This document shows, in pieces, positions 47,271 to 60,690 of a DNA stretch of 64,000 bases (position 1 is the stretch's first letter; each line of letters starts with the position of its first letter). Both the position numbers and the translations under genes were made by a program. This DNA is from Ophiodon elongatus (Eukaryota; Chordata; Actinopteri; Perciformes; Hexagrammidae): positions 2,255,001 through 2,319,000 of the forward strand of contig JACSYO010000384.1 of assembly GCA_016806645.1 (NCBI GenBank). Direction: 5' to 3'. The notes under the pieces are model-generated. The model was given only the letters and a program-made list of their open reading frames with translations, did no database searches and was not told where the DNA came from.

Positions 47271-47292
47271 CACACACACGCACACACACACA
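47214..47292 (+). repeat. (CA)n microsatellite
   Basis: CA with GACA and CGCA interruptions. Confidence 0.95.
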
Positions 47293-47640
47293 AAGAAATC
47301 AAACACCTCCATTGTTGTAAACGTGTGCATTCATATTTGTTTGTGGGTCTGTGTCTGTCTGTACGTGACTGTATTAGCATTTGAGCTGCGCCTGTCCCAC
47401 AACAAAGGCCTATTTGTGCACTCCCTCTCCTTTTATCCCATCAACCAGACATGAGGCGAACATGCCACACCTAATTCACCGGGATCAAAATGGCGAACCC
47501 CAGCCCCCTCCCCAAATCCCCTGCTGAGAACCGTAATGCTCTCAAAGAGAATATCAGAGTGATCACAGGTGCACTGCTGTGTTAATGAGGAGGAGAGGCT
47601 ACTCCCTGTGCCCAGGCCAGTCCTACTAACACCCCCCCTC

Positions 47641-47642
<2 letters not shown>

Positions 47643-47672
<30 letters not shown>
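47643..47672 (+). repeat. (CA)n microsatellite
   Basis: About 14 CA units following a C-rich stretch. Confidence 0.92.
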
Positions 47673-47673
<1 letters not shown>

Positions 47674-48017
47674 CATGATGATGAATACAGACTCCCCTCA
47701 CCAATACCCACACCTGCTTTCCACAGCGAATAGCCAGGTGTGAAAATGGGCAGAGCTCCAATCACCTCACAAACTGTTGTCTCCACATTCCTGTTTCTAA
47801 GACTGAGCCATATGATCCCAACCGTGTTGGCAGTGATGAGAGACGGTGTGACAGAAACCTGGATCAGATCCAGCTGGACCTGAAAAATATTCAGGTAGAA
47901 GAATCAACCCCCCCAGTCGAGTGCAGCGACTTGAAGAATCCATAACATGTTGGCGTGTGGTGGAACAGCTCACTAAGATATTTTGTTTTTAAATTTTAAG
48001 ATCCGACTGTGATGCTA

Positions 48018-48312
48018 CCTAAACCTGCAACTAACAATTATTTTAACCGTCAATCAACCTGCCGATTAGTTTCATAATTTAGCGTTAATCCTGAAAAACC
48101 TAAGCTGGAATCTTCAAATGTTTTGTCTAACAAAGAGGTCAAAGATATTCCATGTAGTATTACATAAGACAGAGAAAGGCCACAAAAGCACACATTTGGA
48201 TGAATAAAACCAGTAAATCTGAGGCATTTTTGCTTGAAAACTTGAGTAATCGATAATCAAAATAGTGTCAAATCTGTTTACTGTTGATCGACTTATGTTT
48301 GAGCTCTAAACC
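48018..48312 (+). mobile_element. ATCGATTAATC-type dispersed MITE, nearly full length
   Basis: Left end CTGCAACTAACAATTATTTT and CCTGCCGATTAGTTT; right end GAGTAATCGATAATCAAAAT, GTTGATCGACTTATG and GAGCTCTA. The ends are imperfect inverted copies (TGCAACTAAC.. against ..GAGCT). A family I recognise as widespread in teleosts; other pieces lie at 13985 and 58215. Confidence 0.55.
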
Positions 48313-48432
48313 CAACCAAATCTTTTTTAGTAATATTTGTTGGAATTCTCTTTACACCCTGAAAAAAAAACGAAAAAGAAACGCCATGGCAGGACTGTAA
48401 TAAGCCACCCTCATTTCATTTGGGAATGCTGC

Positions 48433-49277
48433 TTCTGCCTTCCTGCCTGTCTGCCTGTCTGCCTTCCTGCCTGTCTGCCTTCCTGCCTGTCTGCCTGTCT
48501 GCCTTCCTGCCTGTCTGCCTTCCTGCCTGTCTTCCTTCCTGCCTGTCTGCCTTCCTGCCTGTCTGCCTGTCTGCCTTCCTGCCTGTCTGCCTGTCTGCCT
48601 TCCTGCCTGTTTGCCTTCCTGCCTGTCTGCCTGTCTGCCTTCCTGCCTTCCTGCCTGTCTGCCTTCCTGCCTGTCTGCCTTCCTGCCTGTCTGCCTGTCT
48701 GCCTTCCTGCCTGTCTGCCTTCCTGCCTGTCTGCCTGTCTGCCTTCCTGCCTGTCTTCCTTCCTGCCTGTCTGCCTTCCTGCCTGTCTGCCTGTCTGCCT
48801 TCCTGCCTGTCTGCCTGTCTGCCTGTTTGCCTTCCTGCCTGTCTGCCTTTCTGCCTGTCTGCCTTTCTGCCTGTCTGCCTGTCTGCCTGTCTGCCTTTCT
48901 GCCTTCCTGCCTGTCTGCCTTCCTGCTTTCCTGCCTACCTGCCTTCCTTCCTGCCTTCCTACCTTCCTGCCTTCCTGCCTTCCTACCTTCTTTCCTCCCT
49001 TCCTTCCTTCCTCCCTGCCTTCCTGCCTTCCTTCCTGCCTTCCTGCCTTCCTGCCTTCCTACCTTCCTTCCTGCCTTCCTTCCTTCCTGCCTACCTACCT
49101 TCCTGCATTCCTGCCTTCCTTCCTACCTTCCTGCCTTCCTGCCTTCCTGCCTTGCTTCCTGCCTTCCTGTCTACCTTCCTTCCTGCCTTCCTGCCTTCCT
49201 GCCTTCCTGTCTACCTTCCTTCCTTCCTGCCTTCCTTCCTACCTTCCTATCTGCCTTCCTTCCTTCCTGCCTGCTTT
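48433..49277 (+). repeat. 850-bp tetranucleotide array (CCTG/CTGT to CCTT)
   Basis: Tracts of TGCC, TGTC and TTCC tetramers. The first half is dominated by CTGCCTGTCTGCCTTC, the second half (from about 48920) by CTTCCTGCCTTC and CTACC variants with almost no TGTC. Pyrimidine-rich on the + strand throughout. Tetramer lengths cycle through three frames without stops, giving spurious Leu/Pro/Cys/Ser frames up to 437 codons. Confidence 0.97.
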
Positions 49278-49374
49278 CGTCCACTCACCCTGTGCACACA
49301 CTGTCCTCTACAAGCAGCTAGCTACAAACAAAAGCCGTGTTCGTTCGTTGTTTACGTTCATGATGAAGAGTTTT

Positions 49375-49446
49375 GGGGGAGTGGCTATGGGGGGAGTGGC
49401 TGTGGAGGGGGGAGTGGCTGTGGAGGGGGGAGTGGCTATGGAGGAA
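49375..49446 (+). repeat. G-rich minisatellite, about four copies
   Basis: Repeats of GGGGGGAGTGGCTGTGGA with small length changes. Contains several runs of four to six G, so a G-quadruplex on the + strand is plausible. Confidence 0.9.
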
Positions 49447-49569
49447 GGCCTGAAGGGACGGACTGTCAGTGTTGCAGACTTTCGTGCTAGATTTTGGGAA
49501 TTTTGGAGCTCCGTGTGTAGATGCAAGCTGCTGATTTTAAGGACAAAGACAACACAACACTTATTTTCA

Positions 49570-49705
49570 ACTGAGTATACACTTAAGTATGTGTCTGGCT
49601 TTACAATCTGTATTACACAGACTGTAAAGCCCTCTGAGGCAAATTTGTAATTTGTGATTTTGGGCTATACAAAAATTAATTGAATTGAATTGAATTAAAT
49701 TAAGA
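49570..49705 (+). mobile_element. retroposon 3' tail with (GAATT)n end
   Basis: GTAAAGCCCTCTGAGGCAAA, GTGATTTTGGGCTATACAAA then repeated TTGAATTGAAT. This is the form of a common fish LINE/SINE tail. Lies just beyond the tetranucleotide and G-rich arrays. Confidence 0.6.
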
Positions 49706-52700
49706 AAACACACTTATTAACATCATATTCCATTTCTGCCATTAGCTCCCCATAAATCTGACACCCAAGTTTCTTGTTCACATGAGATTTAAGAAATAGG
49801 TAATTTGGTTACTTGAATACAGTTGAACGCATTCAGTTGTATGCCAAGATACATAACGCACTAACAATATAGTGCCACTATGCTTTTAACACACTACCAT
49901 CAATGCAAAATTCTTGCTGAAAAGGCGTTTCACTTTCGAGGACCAACTCATGTTGGAAGCTGTGTCTGAGTGGGCACACAGCTGTTCTGATCGGAGAGAA
50001 AGATGAAAGCACTGACATGTTTGTGTGGGTCAGTGAATGTAATCCTGGATTTCTATCCGCAAAATCCCTCGGCAGCAGATTCACAGGAAACACAGGAGGA
50101 GATTTTAGGGTCAGATTAGACTTCTGGAAGTCAGTGTTTTGTCTACGTGATCAGTAAATTGTTTGTTTTCTTTGAAGCTGTTCTAAGGATGAGTGAAGGG
50201 CAATTACATGCAGGTTAAGGAGAGTGCGGCCCAGACAGGCATCGCAGGGTGGGGGAGGGAAAGTAGTGGAGGAGGCATGGGGGAGCGAACAAAGCCCATG
50301 TGGGCTTCAGATTGACATGATTTTACAACTCTGTGAAGTTATCATGGCATCATTTGATCCTCCGTCTCTATGATCGGCAGGTGAACAGCAAAAACACAGA
50401 GTCGCCAACACGGTGCATCAGCGGATGATTTGGCATTGTGTTGCAGCACAAGCAATCAACAAAACAAATCAATAAATTATTTCATCTCCACTTATTACAT
50501 AACTATTCTTATTAAGTAAGACAATATTTTCAGTACTTTAGATCGTGCTTCCTCCCAATAACCCGGGGTTGTTGTGTGCATGTAAACACAGCCTGTGAGA
50601 GTCAAAGGTTCAAAACATGTTCACCTTCACAGCAGTCTTATTGGCACGTCTCTCAGATCTAAAACACGTGTATTTTCACAACAAACTTGGCCTGTATTTC
50701 ACATCAAAACACAGCACACGCCTCCAGGAAGTAATAATCACTTTCTCCTTTTACTCCAATGGGGGTCACATGCCTGCCATTGGTCAGACACAATGTCAAA
50801 CACAATGATATATTTGTATTCAGAGTCCATAATCAGCTGCATTGTTTGATATGAGAGCAGCTCAACTCCTACTTTATCTTGATCTCTAGACTGGGAGACT
50901 CCAGTTCTCAGGGATCAGCAGACAATATCCGCCACTTGTTTTATTCGCTCGGCCACAACGTGCCAAGACCTTGAGCCAGGGTTGTGGTTATGACTGGATT
51001 CCCAGTCTTCGGGTGGCACTGTGTCCTGCAGGGCTGGGGAGGACGGAGGAGGTGGGGTTCACGTTGCCACAAGCAGCTGTGAACAATAGTAACTCGGCCC
51101 CCCATTCCCATGCTGTGGAGGACAGGGGCAGCTGGGGAGGGGAGTGCTCCATCAACACCTGTGAGCTTTCCACAAATCACTTGACAAATGGGTTGAAGTG
51201 TAGAAGCAGAGAGAAGAGAGAAACGGAGGGCGAATAGGGGTGGGTGGGTGGGATGTGTGTGGAGGGGGTGGAGGGGGAACTTAAAAGAGTATTATCTCGG
51301 GACCACACACAATGAAATGACTGTTCATTTCCCTCCAAACACACCTGTGCATCTATATAAAAACAACAACAACCTTGTACGTCCTCTATGCCATCTCCAA
51401 CTCATGCCATGTTTAAGTGCTGCCAGAAAAGTAAGAAATTCCTATATTCTTTTCAGTATACAAAAGGTAAGAAAAGATTATCCTTCACGCTCAGAAGTGG
51501 CCTGAATCTTGCCCACAACTCGGTCTTCCAGCCGGAGACCACTGCAGACAGCTCACGTCGGCTGGAACAGTGAAAGAAAAGCGTACTCATCTACTGGCAA
51601 TGGGGAAAGTCTATTGCCCCTTTTTTGCAGTTTTTCCGTTGTTTAAAAAAACTGCATATACAAGCACATTTTTGGGGAGAAGAAAAAAGTAAACATTTCA
51701 TAGTTTTATCATCATTTTTATCAGTTATGATAATATTTTGAGATCTGAGGACAAAAAAAGTCAGAAGGGACCAAAAACATGACAGTTTGCAAACAAAACA
51801 ACTGTTCAGCCTGGTATATATATAATATATAAAAACCACTGTATCTTATGCCAATAATCCCCTTTTGCAGAAAAAGAAACTGCACAACAACGGTAAGCAT
51901 GTTAGTCTGTAAACTGGGTCAGATGTTTACAACGAACAATATGGGTAACAATATTAATGCTTGCCTTTGTCTGCTCCTCATAATAAGTTTGTCTAACCTG
52001 GGGATGATCATTGACTGCTTGTGTTTCTTTACCCAATCTGACTTCTTTCTGGGTAAGTTGCAGTGTTCCCAGAACTTAGGAATGATCTTGTTGAGTACTG
52101 CTTAGAGGGACCACGGTGTCCCTGGTATAGTGATTTTAAGGATATTCTACCACACATATTAAAAAGGCACCGTATTAGTCAACACTTGTGGCAGAGATAA
52201 CAGTTTGAAATATAACAAGAATCCGTACACACAAGCGCTCATGAGACTAAAGTGAAGATAACCCAGTTTTATGCTGAAACATGTATAAATTAACTTCCAG
52301 AGACAGGCACACCAGGAAAACCCTCTGCTCAGAACACTCCTCTTTGATTAGACGGTTGATCTTTTAACAGCGTCCAATATCGGGGCTGAGGGAGTGGGGG
52401 AGGATTTGATATTTAAGCATCTCTTTATCCTCTCCCTTTTGAAATGTCAAGTTCAAAGATCTAGACCAGCGGCCTTGATCTGTGAGCTAAGACGACCCAG
52501 AGAATTACCCGGCAACTCCTAACCGCCATCACACGGCAGAGACGACTACAGCTTTGGGGCGAGTCCCAGGACGGTACACATGAGTGTTATTAACCGTGAT
52601 TATATTAAAGTCTGTAAACAGGCTTTTGATGTGTGTTCCTCGTGGTCTGACCTGCTTCATGGAGCGGGGTTTTCACCGTAATGAAATGCTCTTTGGGTGT

Positions 52701-55700
52701 TTGAGCTCTTTCTGATTGAATTGAACTCATTAAATTAGGACACTTTCCCAAGCAGTCTCTCACACCACCGCAGTGAGTTTGGTCCTTCAGTTTGTCTGAT
52801 TTTTAAAGACAAATATGAAAAGGTTTTGATGTCTGTAATGAAGGGAAGTGATGATGTGCTGCTCCACGATTCTGAGTAGCGTGCCAGCGTCAGTGAATGA
52901 AGCACTGCCAGTTCATTTAGAGCCCAACGGAGCCTGGTGTCCTCCTGAATTGGAGCCAGACATGGCAATGCACCGAAAATAACACGAATAAGCCAAAGAA
53001 AGATTAGTCATTATTATATTTTTCACCTTCATGGTTATGGTACCACTTTACTTTTATTAAATATTTACTACACACTTTTATGTAGTTGTAAGCAGATATG
53101 AGTGTTTATTTATTCATTTGTCAAACTACACATAGGTTGAGGTATGACTCCACAATATATTGATTAAATATCAATAGCATGATAAGAGACTGGATATCAT
53201 CTGAGATTTTGGATATTGAAATATCACAAGTATTGTCTTTTACAGATTTTAAAGGCTGGATTACAATAAAGTGATGTAATCTTCTAAATTTACCAGACTG
53301 TTTTAGCTGTTTGGTGTTTTGCCTTTGCCAACGTAGTCATTATATCCACATTACTGATGATTATTTCTCAAAAGTCTCATTGTGTAATTATTTTGTGAAA
53401 GCACCAGTCAACCCTATAATATTCTTACAATCTCGAGAGAGGTATATGATCAAAAATATAGTGATAATTGATTTTCTCCATGCTATGAAATTTAAAATAC
53501 CAAACTGCATAGAATAATAAAAACATTTAACTTCAGCTAGTTCCACATTGACTATATGCCAATGTAAAAGCTATTATTTGGCCATAGTGTGACCTAACCT
53601 CAGCATATGTTGATAACAGCGCAGGGCTAAAAGTTTTCGGGCAGAACTCGCGCTTTTGGGACATTTATGAAATCCCCCTCACAATTTCAAAAACGCATCC
53701 GATTTGCACGAATCACTTAGCTGATCTTTTTTGGATTTGAAATGCCGAATTTCACCGAAAGATGACAAGATTGCATGCCTGATGATATAGTAACACAAAG
53801 TTGTAATAATGTAAAATGGGTTGATTGTTGATGAATACTTTACATTAATAAAAACTTTAAAATGCTTTCAATTGTGCATAGAACAACATTATAGTGTGTT
53901 ATAAACCATTTCTGATGAGTTATAATTGTTTAGAAATCTTTATTTTGTGTTATTTTATAAATATGATTACTTTTGATACAAAACAACTTTTGGAGCTTCC
54001 CTCCCACAAGACTGAGAATCGATCCAACTCAGTTACGGGACACGTACGGGACCCATCAGTTAACATTTAGATGATATGGTGATCAAAAGCTTACAGGAAA
54101 TGCTTATGGCAGATTGAGTCCACTGACGATGGTGATTGCCTATATAGGAACACACAAGGGGATAGACAAGAGAACATGGAGGCAATATGAGCCTGAAGAT
54201 ATCAGAGCTGAATAAAGTTGAAAAATTAAGTTTATTCACTGAAGTTTAAACAGTTATGAAGTAGGTTAAAGTTAACTTTCAAAGTATGAGCTAATATTTT
54301 TGGTCTTCATTGTCACTACGAACACGTCAGCACCTTAGACAGCATGACTGCCTCTTATTAAAGGAGCACTCTTCTGATTTTACACATGAGCATCAGTTTT
54401 CTCCGTCTGTGGAGGGAACTACTCGCTCTGTGGAAGTAGTTGTACAATGTCTTTTGTGGCTTGAGACCATTTTTAAAGCCCAGTCTGGGGGGCATCATGG
54501 GGAGTGTAGGTTCCAGGGTTTATAAGTCAAGATATTTCGTCCTCTACTGCTTCGATTCTTACCATGCTTTTTGAAATCCGTCTCTTGCAGGTCCCCAAAC
54601 TTTACTGCAGCCCCAATTTAATATGGCAAAATATAGAGGTAAAAGAGACAGGCAAATATTAAAGTTTACGTCTGGTAATATTCAATACTTTTCTTACTGT
54701 CAATCATTGTCATTAAAAGACTAAACCCAACAATGAATTTATCCTATTTTCTATGGAGCCAAATCCTAATATGGCTCATTCTTCTGTCTTATAGACGTCA
54801 ATGTTGCCTAAAAACTATGAAAAAACACATCAGTGGCTCAGTAAAAGCGACACACACCTTTTAAAGATTTTTAGAGCCGCAAGTTTAAAATAAAATAAAA
54901 TAAAAAAATGTTAGCTTCAGAGGAACTCTCCCTCTAATGCCCAACATAATCAACTCTATTCGCTCAATAGAGAAAATTACTCTTCAACTTCAAAAGACTA
55001 ATTTATTTTTGTTTGAACCCTTTTATGTACATTATGAACGAGACAGTAAATGTGCCTTTCTTTTTGCTTTGTTTTTTCTATTTCACTGATGGTATTATAA
55101 TAACCCAGTCTTCACCTGTTCTATGTTCATAAAAAAATTAAGTATTGAAGAAGAAAAAACACCCGGTTGTATCTGCCAACCAGTCAAGTTGCAGTTTACA
55201 TCCATATCAGGAGATATTGAGAAAAATGGACGTACAACCCAACAACATAATGCCTCCGGCAATTTCACATACACTATGCTGCAGAAAATACTCACTAGCC
55301 CAAATGTGCATTAATCCACAGCTGAAGATAGTCTCAAATGCACTGTTTACTTCTTTTTTACTCCAGGGTTGAGTGCCACAGATAGGATAGTAAAGTCTTT
55401 TCATTTACAGATAACAAAAACAACTTTGAGCCCACAGGTTGAGAAATTTGACTGTTTTTTTGTAACTAATATGTTCGATTACCACCCAAAAACAACATGA
55501 ATTGTTTATTGTACTCACCTCACCAGGCTCTCTGTGGTCATTGAGGAGATCAGAGTACATCAGTACAAACTAACGTTGTTGCAGGCACATCAACAACACG
55601 CCAAAAAAAGGTCAGAAAACATCAGAAAAACTTTCTGAAAATCCCTGCACAGCATCATTCAAGTCTCTTCCAGCTATTTGTTGGCTAATGGATATCCAAA

Positions 55701-56745
55701 AACACATTTTTTTAACTATTGCTAAAACAAGCTATTTCAGATTATCCTACCGTGAAGGAATTTTCAGAAATGTTTTCAGACGTTTTATAACCTATGTTGC
55801 TTTTGCTTTTGTTCTGCCTCCATCAAAGTCTGTTTACAGTGATATGCTTCCTTCCATAGAGAGCCGAGGGAGCTGATCACGATATAAAATGTTTTGGGGT
55901 GAATTGCCGCTTTAATGAAGGAGGCAACAGTGTAATTTGAAACATGATTTTGTTCTGTTAGCTGACGGCTAATCTCTCTCACTCTGTGTCACTCATCTCC
56001 AGCTCCGGGTTAGAATTATCTATCCAATGTAGCACTCAAAATCTGTCAGAAACAAACAGTCACAATATACATCACGTACAGACTGCGAGCAGAAGAGGTG
56101 GTGTAGGAGATGAATGTTGTTGTCACAATGTCCTTGCCACTGGGTAACAAGTGCTGCTTGGATGTGTCCCCGTCATTAAGAACCACTGATCTAAATGAGA
56201 ATCCCAGTAGGGGGTGATATAAAGAACTGGTGATCAGGCTTGGCTTTAAACTCTACATAACATGACTATGTCTTGCTCCTCCACTATTAGTTGCTTTGTG
56301 TTCTGCCCCTTTAACAAGCACAAGCATGTTTTTTCCAGGCCTGTCGATATCCCTGTTCCTGGTCTCTGCTGGGCAGCAGATGCCAAGCTGGCTGGAGGTG
56401 GAGGAAGCCCGTGGCGACGTGACTCCTGCGGCCCCACAGGGGGCTTTGCAGAGTCACAGATCTCTTTACCAGGTTTGCTGCCCGACAACCACACTTGGGT
56501 ATTTCTGGACGTGGTTTCCAAATAACAAAAATCTAATTTCATTTACTTAGCTTTTAAACTTAATGTATGTAGCTAAAAGGTATAGAGTAACAGACACAGT
56601 CAAACAGGTGAAGGCTCTGCAGCCCCTCAGGAGCCATCACTTATTAAATGGTACTCCGGATGGGGTCTGTTGTATCAATAGGAGTGCATATTAGAGAAGT
56701 AGGACATATGCTGCAACTTCAACAACAGGCTAATCCCTCGTCTGC
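49706..56745. other. no gene found
   Basis: About 7 kb with only short open frames on both strands; no exon, RNA gene or bounded element that I can support. Confidence 0.5.
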
Positions 56746-56835
56746 CGCAGTCTTAAAGGAATACTTCACCTCCAAAATGATCATCTGTATATCAGTTACT
56801 CACCCAGTGTTACCTTAAATGAATGAAGATAACTT
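56746..56835 (+). mobile_element. MITE terminal fragment
   Basis: TTAAAGGAATACTTCACCTC, AAAATGATCATCTGTATATC and AGTTACTCACCCAGTGTTACC: the left end of a TTAAAGGAATAC-type fish MITE I recognise. No inverted partner end found downstream, so it appears truncated. Confidence 0.5.
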
Positions 56836-58214
56836 TATCTAGCCTACAGCCACGTTAAACAAAGAATAAAAAAACAGAGGAAAGTCTTGATGGATTCGAT
56901 TGTATTGTACGAGTTGTGTGAACGGGTGTTTTGACATGGTTTTGCTACCGTTAGCGCGGCCCTCATTTTACTTCAATTCATCGAAACTTTTTTTAAATTC
57001 TTTGTTCACCATTGAGTCATGCAAGATAAAAGCATTTTCGTCACAAAAACACTTTATGTTGCAGTTACTGTGATCTTTGTGACATCTTGTGCATACTTCC
57101 AGGAAGAGTAAGCAGGAGAAAAATGAATACGTCAATTACTGCTAATTCATAATATAGCCAATTTAACTTTAAGAGGTACTTTGTGCTTCCACTAAAACCT
57201 ACTACATAAAAAGACAACAATATGGTATTGAAATTGTTATTTTGTACTACAGCGTGGTGTGATAACCCCAAAATGTAGACTTACTGCAATAAGGTAATTT
57301 GGTTAAAACACACTACAGATCAATTTCCCATTCAATATATTGACAGTGTAGAACTGTAAATACACAACATTGTTAGTCACCTATCCAGATCGGAGTCACT
57401 TTCACAACAGGGCATGCAGAGCAGCCCAGACGTCTGTTTCCCCGGCAACTCCATCCAGCTCCTCCTACAGTCTCTCCATTGGTGGTTTTCATGCCAGATG
57501 CCCAAACCACCTTGAATGACTCCAATCTGACACCAGGGTCTGCTTCGGTCACCCACTGATGATGTCAGAGGAACTACAGCGAGACTTTGGCTAAGATCAG
57601 ATTCATGTTCTCGTCTTCGCCTTGGGGGATGCTGGGAGGTTTTGCTGCTGTTCTGCTGTCACGGCTGAGAGGTGCATTTAGGACAGTCAGAAATCACTTA
57701 CCAGGACTCAAAGACTATTATGGTTTACTCCAAATTTTGTTGAGGTTAAAGTCACTCTAGCTAACCTGCAGAGATTTCTCACTTTGGTGGTTACAAATTG
57801 TGTTTGCTGCATAGTTCATGCAGTAATTCAGCAGAACAACAGCCACCATGCAAGTCCTACTCACTGCTTTATGATATGTCAAATTTGACATTTTGAGATG
57901 AAGGTGACGTGAAAACAAAGGTATCCAAAATGGAAACCGGCTATCCTTAAATATCCACGGCACACTTCAGGGCTATCTGGCCATTAGTGATACATAGGGC
58001 AGCGTGTGTGCACGTGATGCACTCAGGGCCGGGTGTTTCCAACCCTCTGGTTGGTTAGACTGAAGCATTAAAAAAGCAGCTTTTATGAATTGACTGCCTT
58101 ATGTTCCATTGCAATATTGCTTTGATTTTAAGTAATCATTCAGTCGCAATCAAAATCATTATTAATCATCACATATTTGCACAAGCATGGACAGAAAAAC
58201 TGACGGGCAAACAG

Positions 58215-58290
58215 TTACAGTAACAATTAATCGATGAACAAAATAGTTTGACTTAACGATTAGTCATAAATTGTTGCAGCTCTTAATAAA
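58215..58290 (+). mobile_element. ATCGATTAATC-type MITE end
   Basis: AACAATTAATCGATGAACAA, ACTTAACGATTAGTC and GTTGCAGCTCTT; resembles the right end of the family also seen at 48018-48312. Confidence 0.5.
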
Positions 58291-60544
58291 ATCCAAATGT
58301 GCCGAGGGTTTATCTTGGTTGCACGAACCATTCTGCCTGTGACAACACAAACACACACACACACACACAATAATTATAATTAGTTTGGAGCATAATGCTG
58401 GCTGCCACATAGATAATCCATCGCGGTGAGCATGATGTCTTCATCTGGTTGCGATTCAAGTTTTTTATTGAGTGTTTTCCAGCAACAAAATAGGCCAACT
58501 CCTAACAAACAAGTTTTTGGACCAGCTTTATCACATTATGGTTTTTAAATTGTCAGCAGAGAACTTCCGGGGAAGTTTGATACTATATGTTTTGTGTTTG
58601 TAAAGATTTATAGACCACAACAAAAAAAACAGGAAATACACTTAAATAATGAGCGAGGGTTGAGAGTGTTCAGCCCAGCTGTTTTAGGTGCATGGGTTAG
58701 AGTTAGTTTGGAGCCTTGACACGTCTTTATTCTGACATTTCAGTTGTAGAAGAAGCCCCACAGGGTAGATTCCGGACCTTAAAGCTAAGCCTCAGAGGTA
58801 GATCACATTACAGCCTTCATCAGACACGTCTTCAACAGACACAGGCCGTGTCTGCCAGACACTAAATTGCCTCAAAAGTCAACTCGGCACCATGGCTTTT
58901 TAATAAATCCTGTCTGTGACTTAGACATCACTCTTCAGTGTCTGATTCTTATCTGTGAACAAAGCCTGTTATCACATCCCACATCAAGATCTGTGACATT
59001 TCTAGACTAAGGCCAAACAGTTCACCACGCAAACTCTATCACCAAACAGCTACTTGAAAGAAAATCTCTTTTTATTCCATCTGCATACTGTGGAATCCAT
59101 ATTAAAGACTTTCACAGTTTGAAAGGAACTAATTAGTTTGATCTTTACTCAATTCAAATTCAGCTCATCTCACTTCAGGCTGCCAGGCATTTGTCTAAAA
59201 TATCTCCTACACGTCTGCTAGCTGGATGGAGTGTGACAAAATGCATACAGATTCTAAAAATACAAGTTTCTCATTCTTGTTTAAAAGATCCATTTCAAAA
59301 CTGTGTGTTTTTTCCAAATGCCAGTCGATCTGTCACAAGTTTGACACTTGCTGGCAGCTGTATCTGGACAGATCTGGTTTCATCGTTAAAGTTGTATATT
59401 TGGTGCTTTTCTTTGTCTGTTATGATAATAAACTAAAATATCTTTGGGTTTTGGCCTGTCACCTTGGGCTCTGTAAAATTGTGATGGGTATTTATCACTA
59501 TTTTCTAACATCTTATAGACTGAACTATGGACCAAGCAACGGATTTCAGTTTAATATAACATAATCTGCAGATAAATCAACCATGAAAACTATATATATT
59601 TGCAGTCCTTTTAGTGTTACAGTGAGGCAGAGAAAAGACTGGAGATATTGTAGACAAATTCCACTGTCCGATCAACAGTTGCTGCTGGTTTTCCTCCACC
59701 AGCTTATTTTCTGCCTCTCTTGTTTCTCCTGGGACACTTAAACAAAGAGATGAGCCCTCTGGGGAACCTGCCAAACAAATGCCCCGCAACCACGAACTGA
59801 ACAACAGTAAAAGACAAAAAATAATTAGGCCTGCACTATGAATCAGCTGAGAAGTGGAGTCTCACACGAAGCATGAAATCTGAGTAAAATCTGGCCCTCT
59901 ACCATTGAGCTGATGGTTGAGCCTCAGGGGTTGGGATAACATTTACAGACAGCATTGACACAAGACTCTCTAATCCTGCTCTGTGCATGATATCATACAC
60001 AGACATCCCCTCCATTCCCTTCATACAAAGTTTATATAAAAAGCACATTATGTTGAGCGTTTAAAATAAAGGAACTGGGTATTGAGGATTTCCACTGTGC
60101 AGATTTCATGCTAAAATTCAACTAAGAAAACCTGAAAATATGAAAAGTTTCAGTTACAACCAGCCTATTTGAGATTGAGGACAGCTAATTAAAACCTATA
60201 GCTACTTGATTAGTTTATAGTAATGAACAGACTAAAAGAAAGCAGTGCCAGATGCATGCCATATCCACGCCATGGCACAGCCCATTAGCACAAGAGGCAA
60301 ACACCATGAAAGCCTCTCTGGTTAGACCCGAGGTCGTCATGAATATTCATATGCACATGTACACGCTGAACACCGAGATGTCTTTTCACCATCAAAGTCG
60401 GTCTGGATTTAAACAGACTTCATTTTTAATTTGACGGCAGATGTGAATGCAAGCTCATGTGACAGGAAACTGACTGGCACAGTGCCAGACATCATGAGAT
60501 ATTGTCTATAGTAATGTGATGCGATAGTAAATGCATTCCATGAA
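58291..60544. other. no gene found
   Basis: Includes a short (CA)n tract near 58343-58369; nothing else supported. Confidence 0.5.
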
Positions 60545-60690
60545 ATACAAAGTTCATTTTCAGTTACCATGCTAGCAGTGTGATTCTAAGGATGACAATG
60601 TCTGTTGGTCCACCACTCTGATATCTCAACTATTGGATGGATTGCCATGACATCTGATGCAGATATTCAAGGTTCCCAGAAGCACAGGAC
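60545..60690 (+). mobile_element. dispersed repeat fragment (family of 30500)
   Basis: CTATTGGATGGATTGCCATGA parallels CTATTGGATGGATTTCCATT near 30530 (both shortened by a base in comparison), followed by a matching GATGCAGATATTCA-type block. Confidence 0.45.

Larger units (their letters stand above)
46717..48017. other. no gene found; two CA tracts
   Basis: Contains (CA)n at 47214-47292 and 47643-47672; otherwise unannotated sequence. Confidence 0.6.

Noticed and set aside
48337..49650. 437-codon Leu/Pro/Cys frame
   Set aside because: Product of the CCTG/CCTT array, which is stop-free in every + frame.
57629..57700. Signal-peptide-like start (MLGGFAAVLL) considered for mcam exon 1
   Set aside because: It is on the + strand, opposite to mcam, and has no suitable donor in the needed phase.
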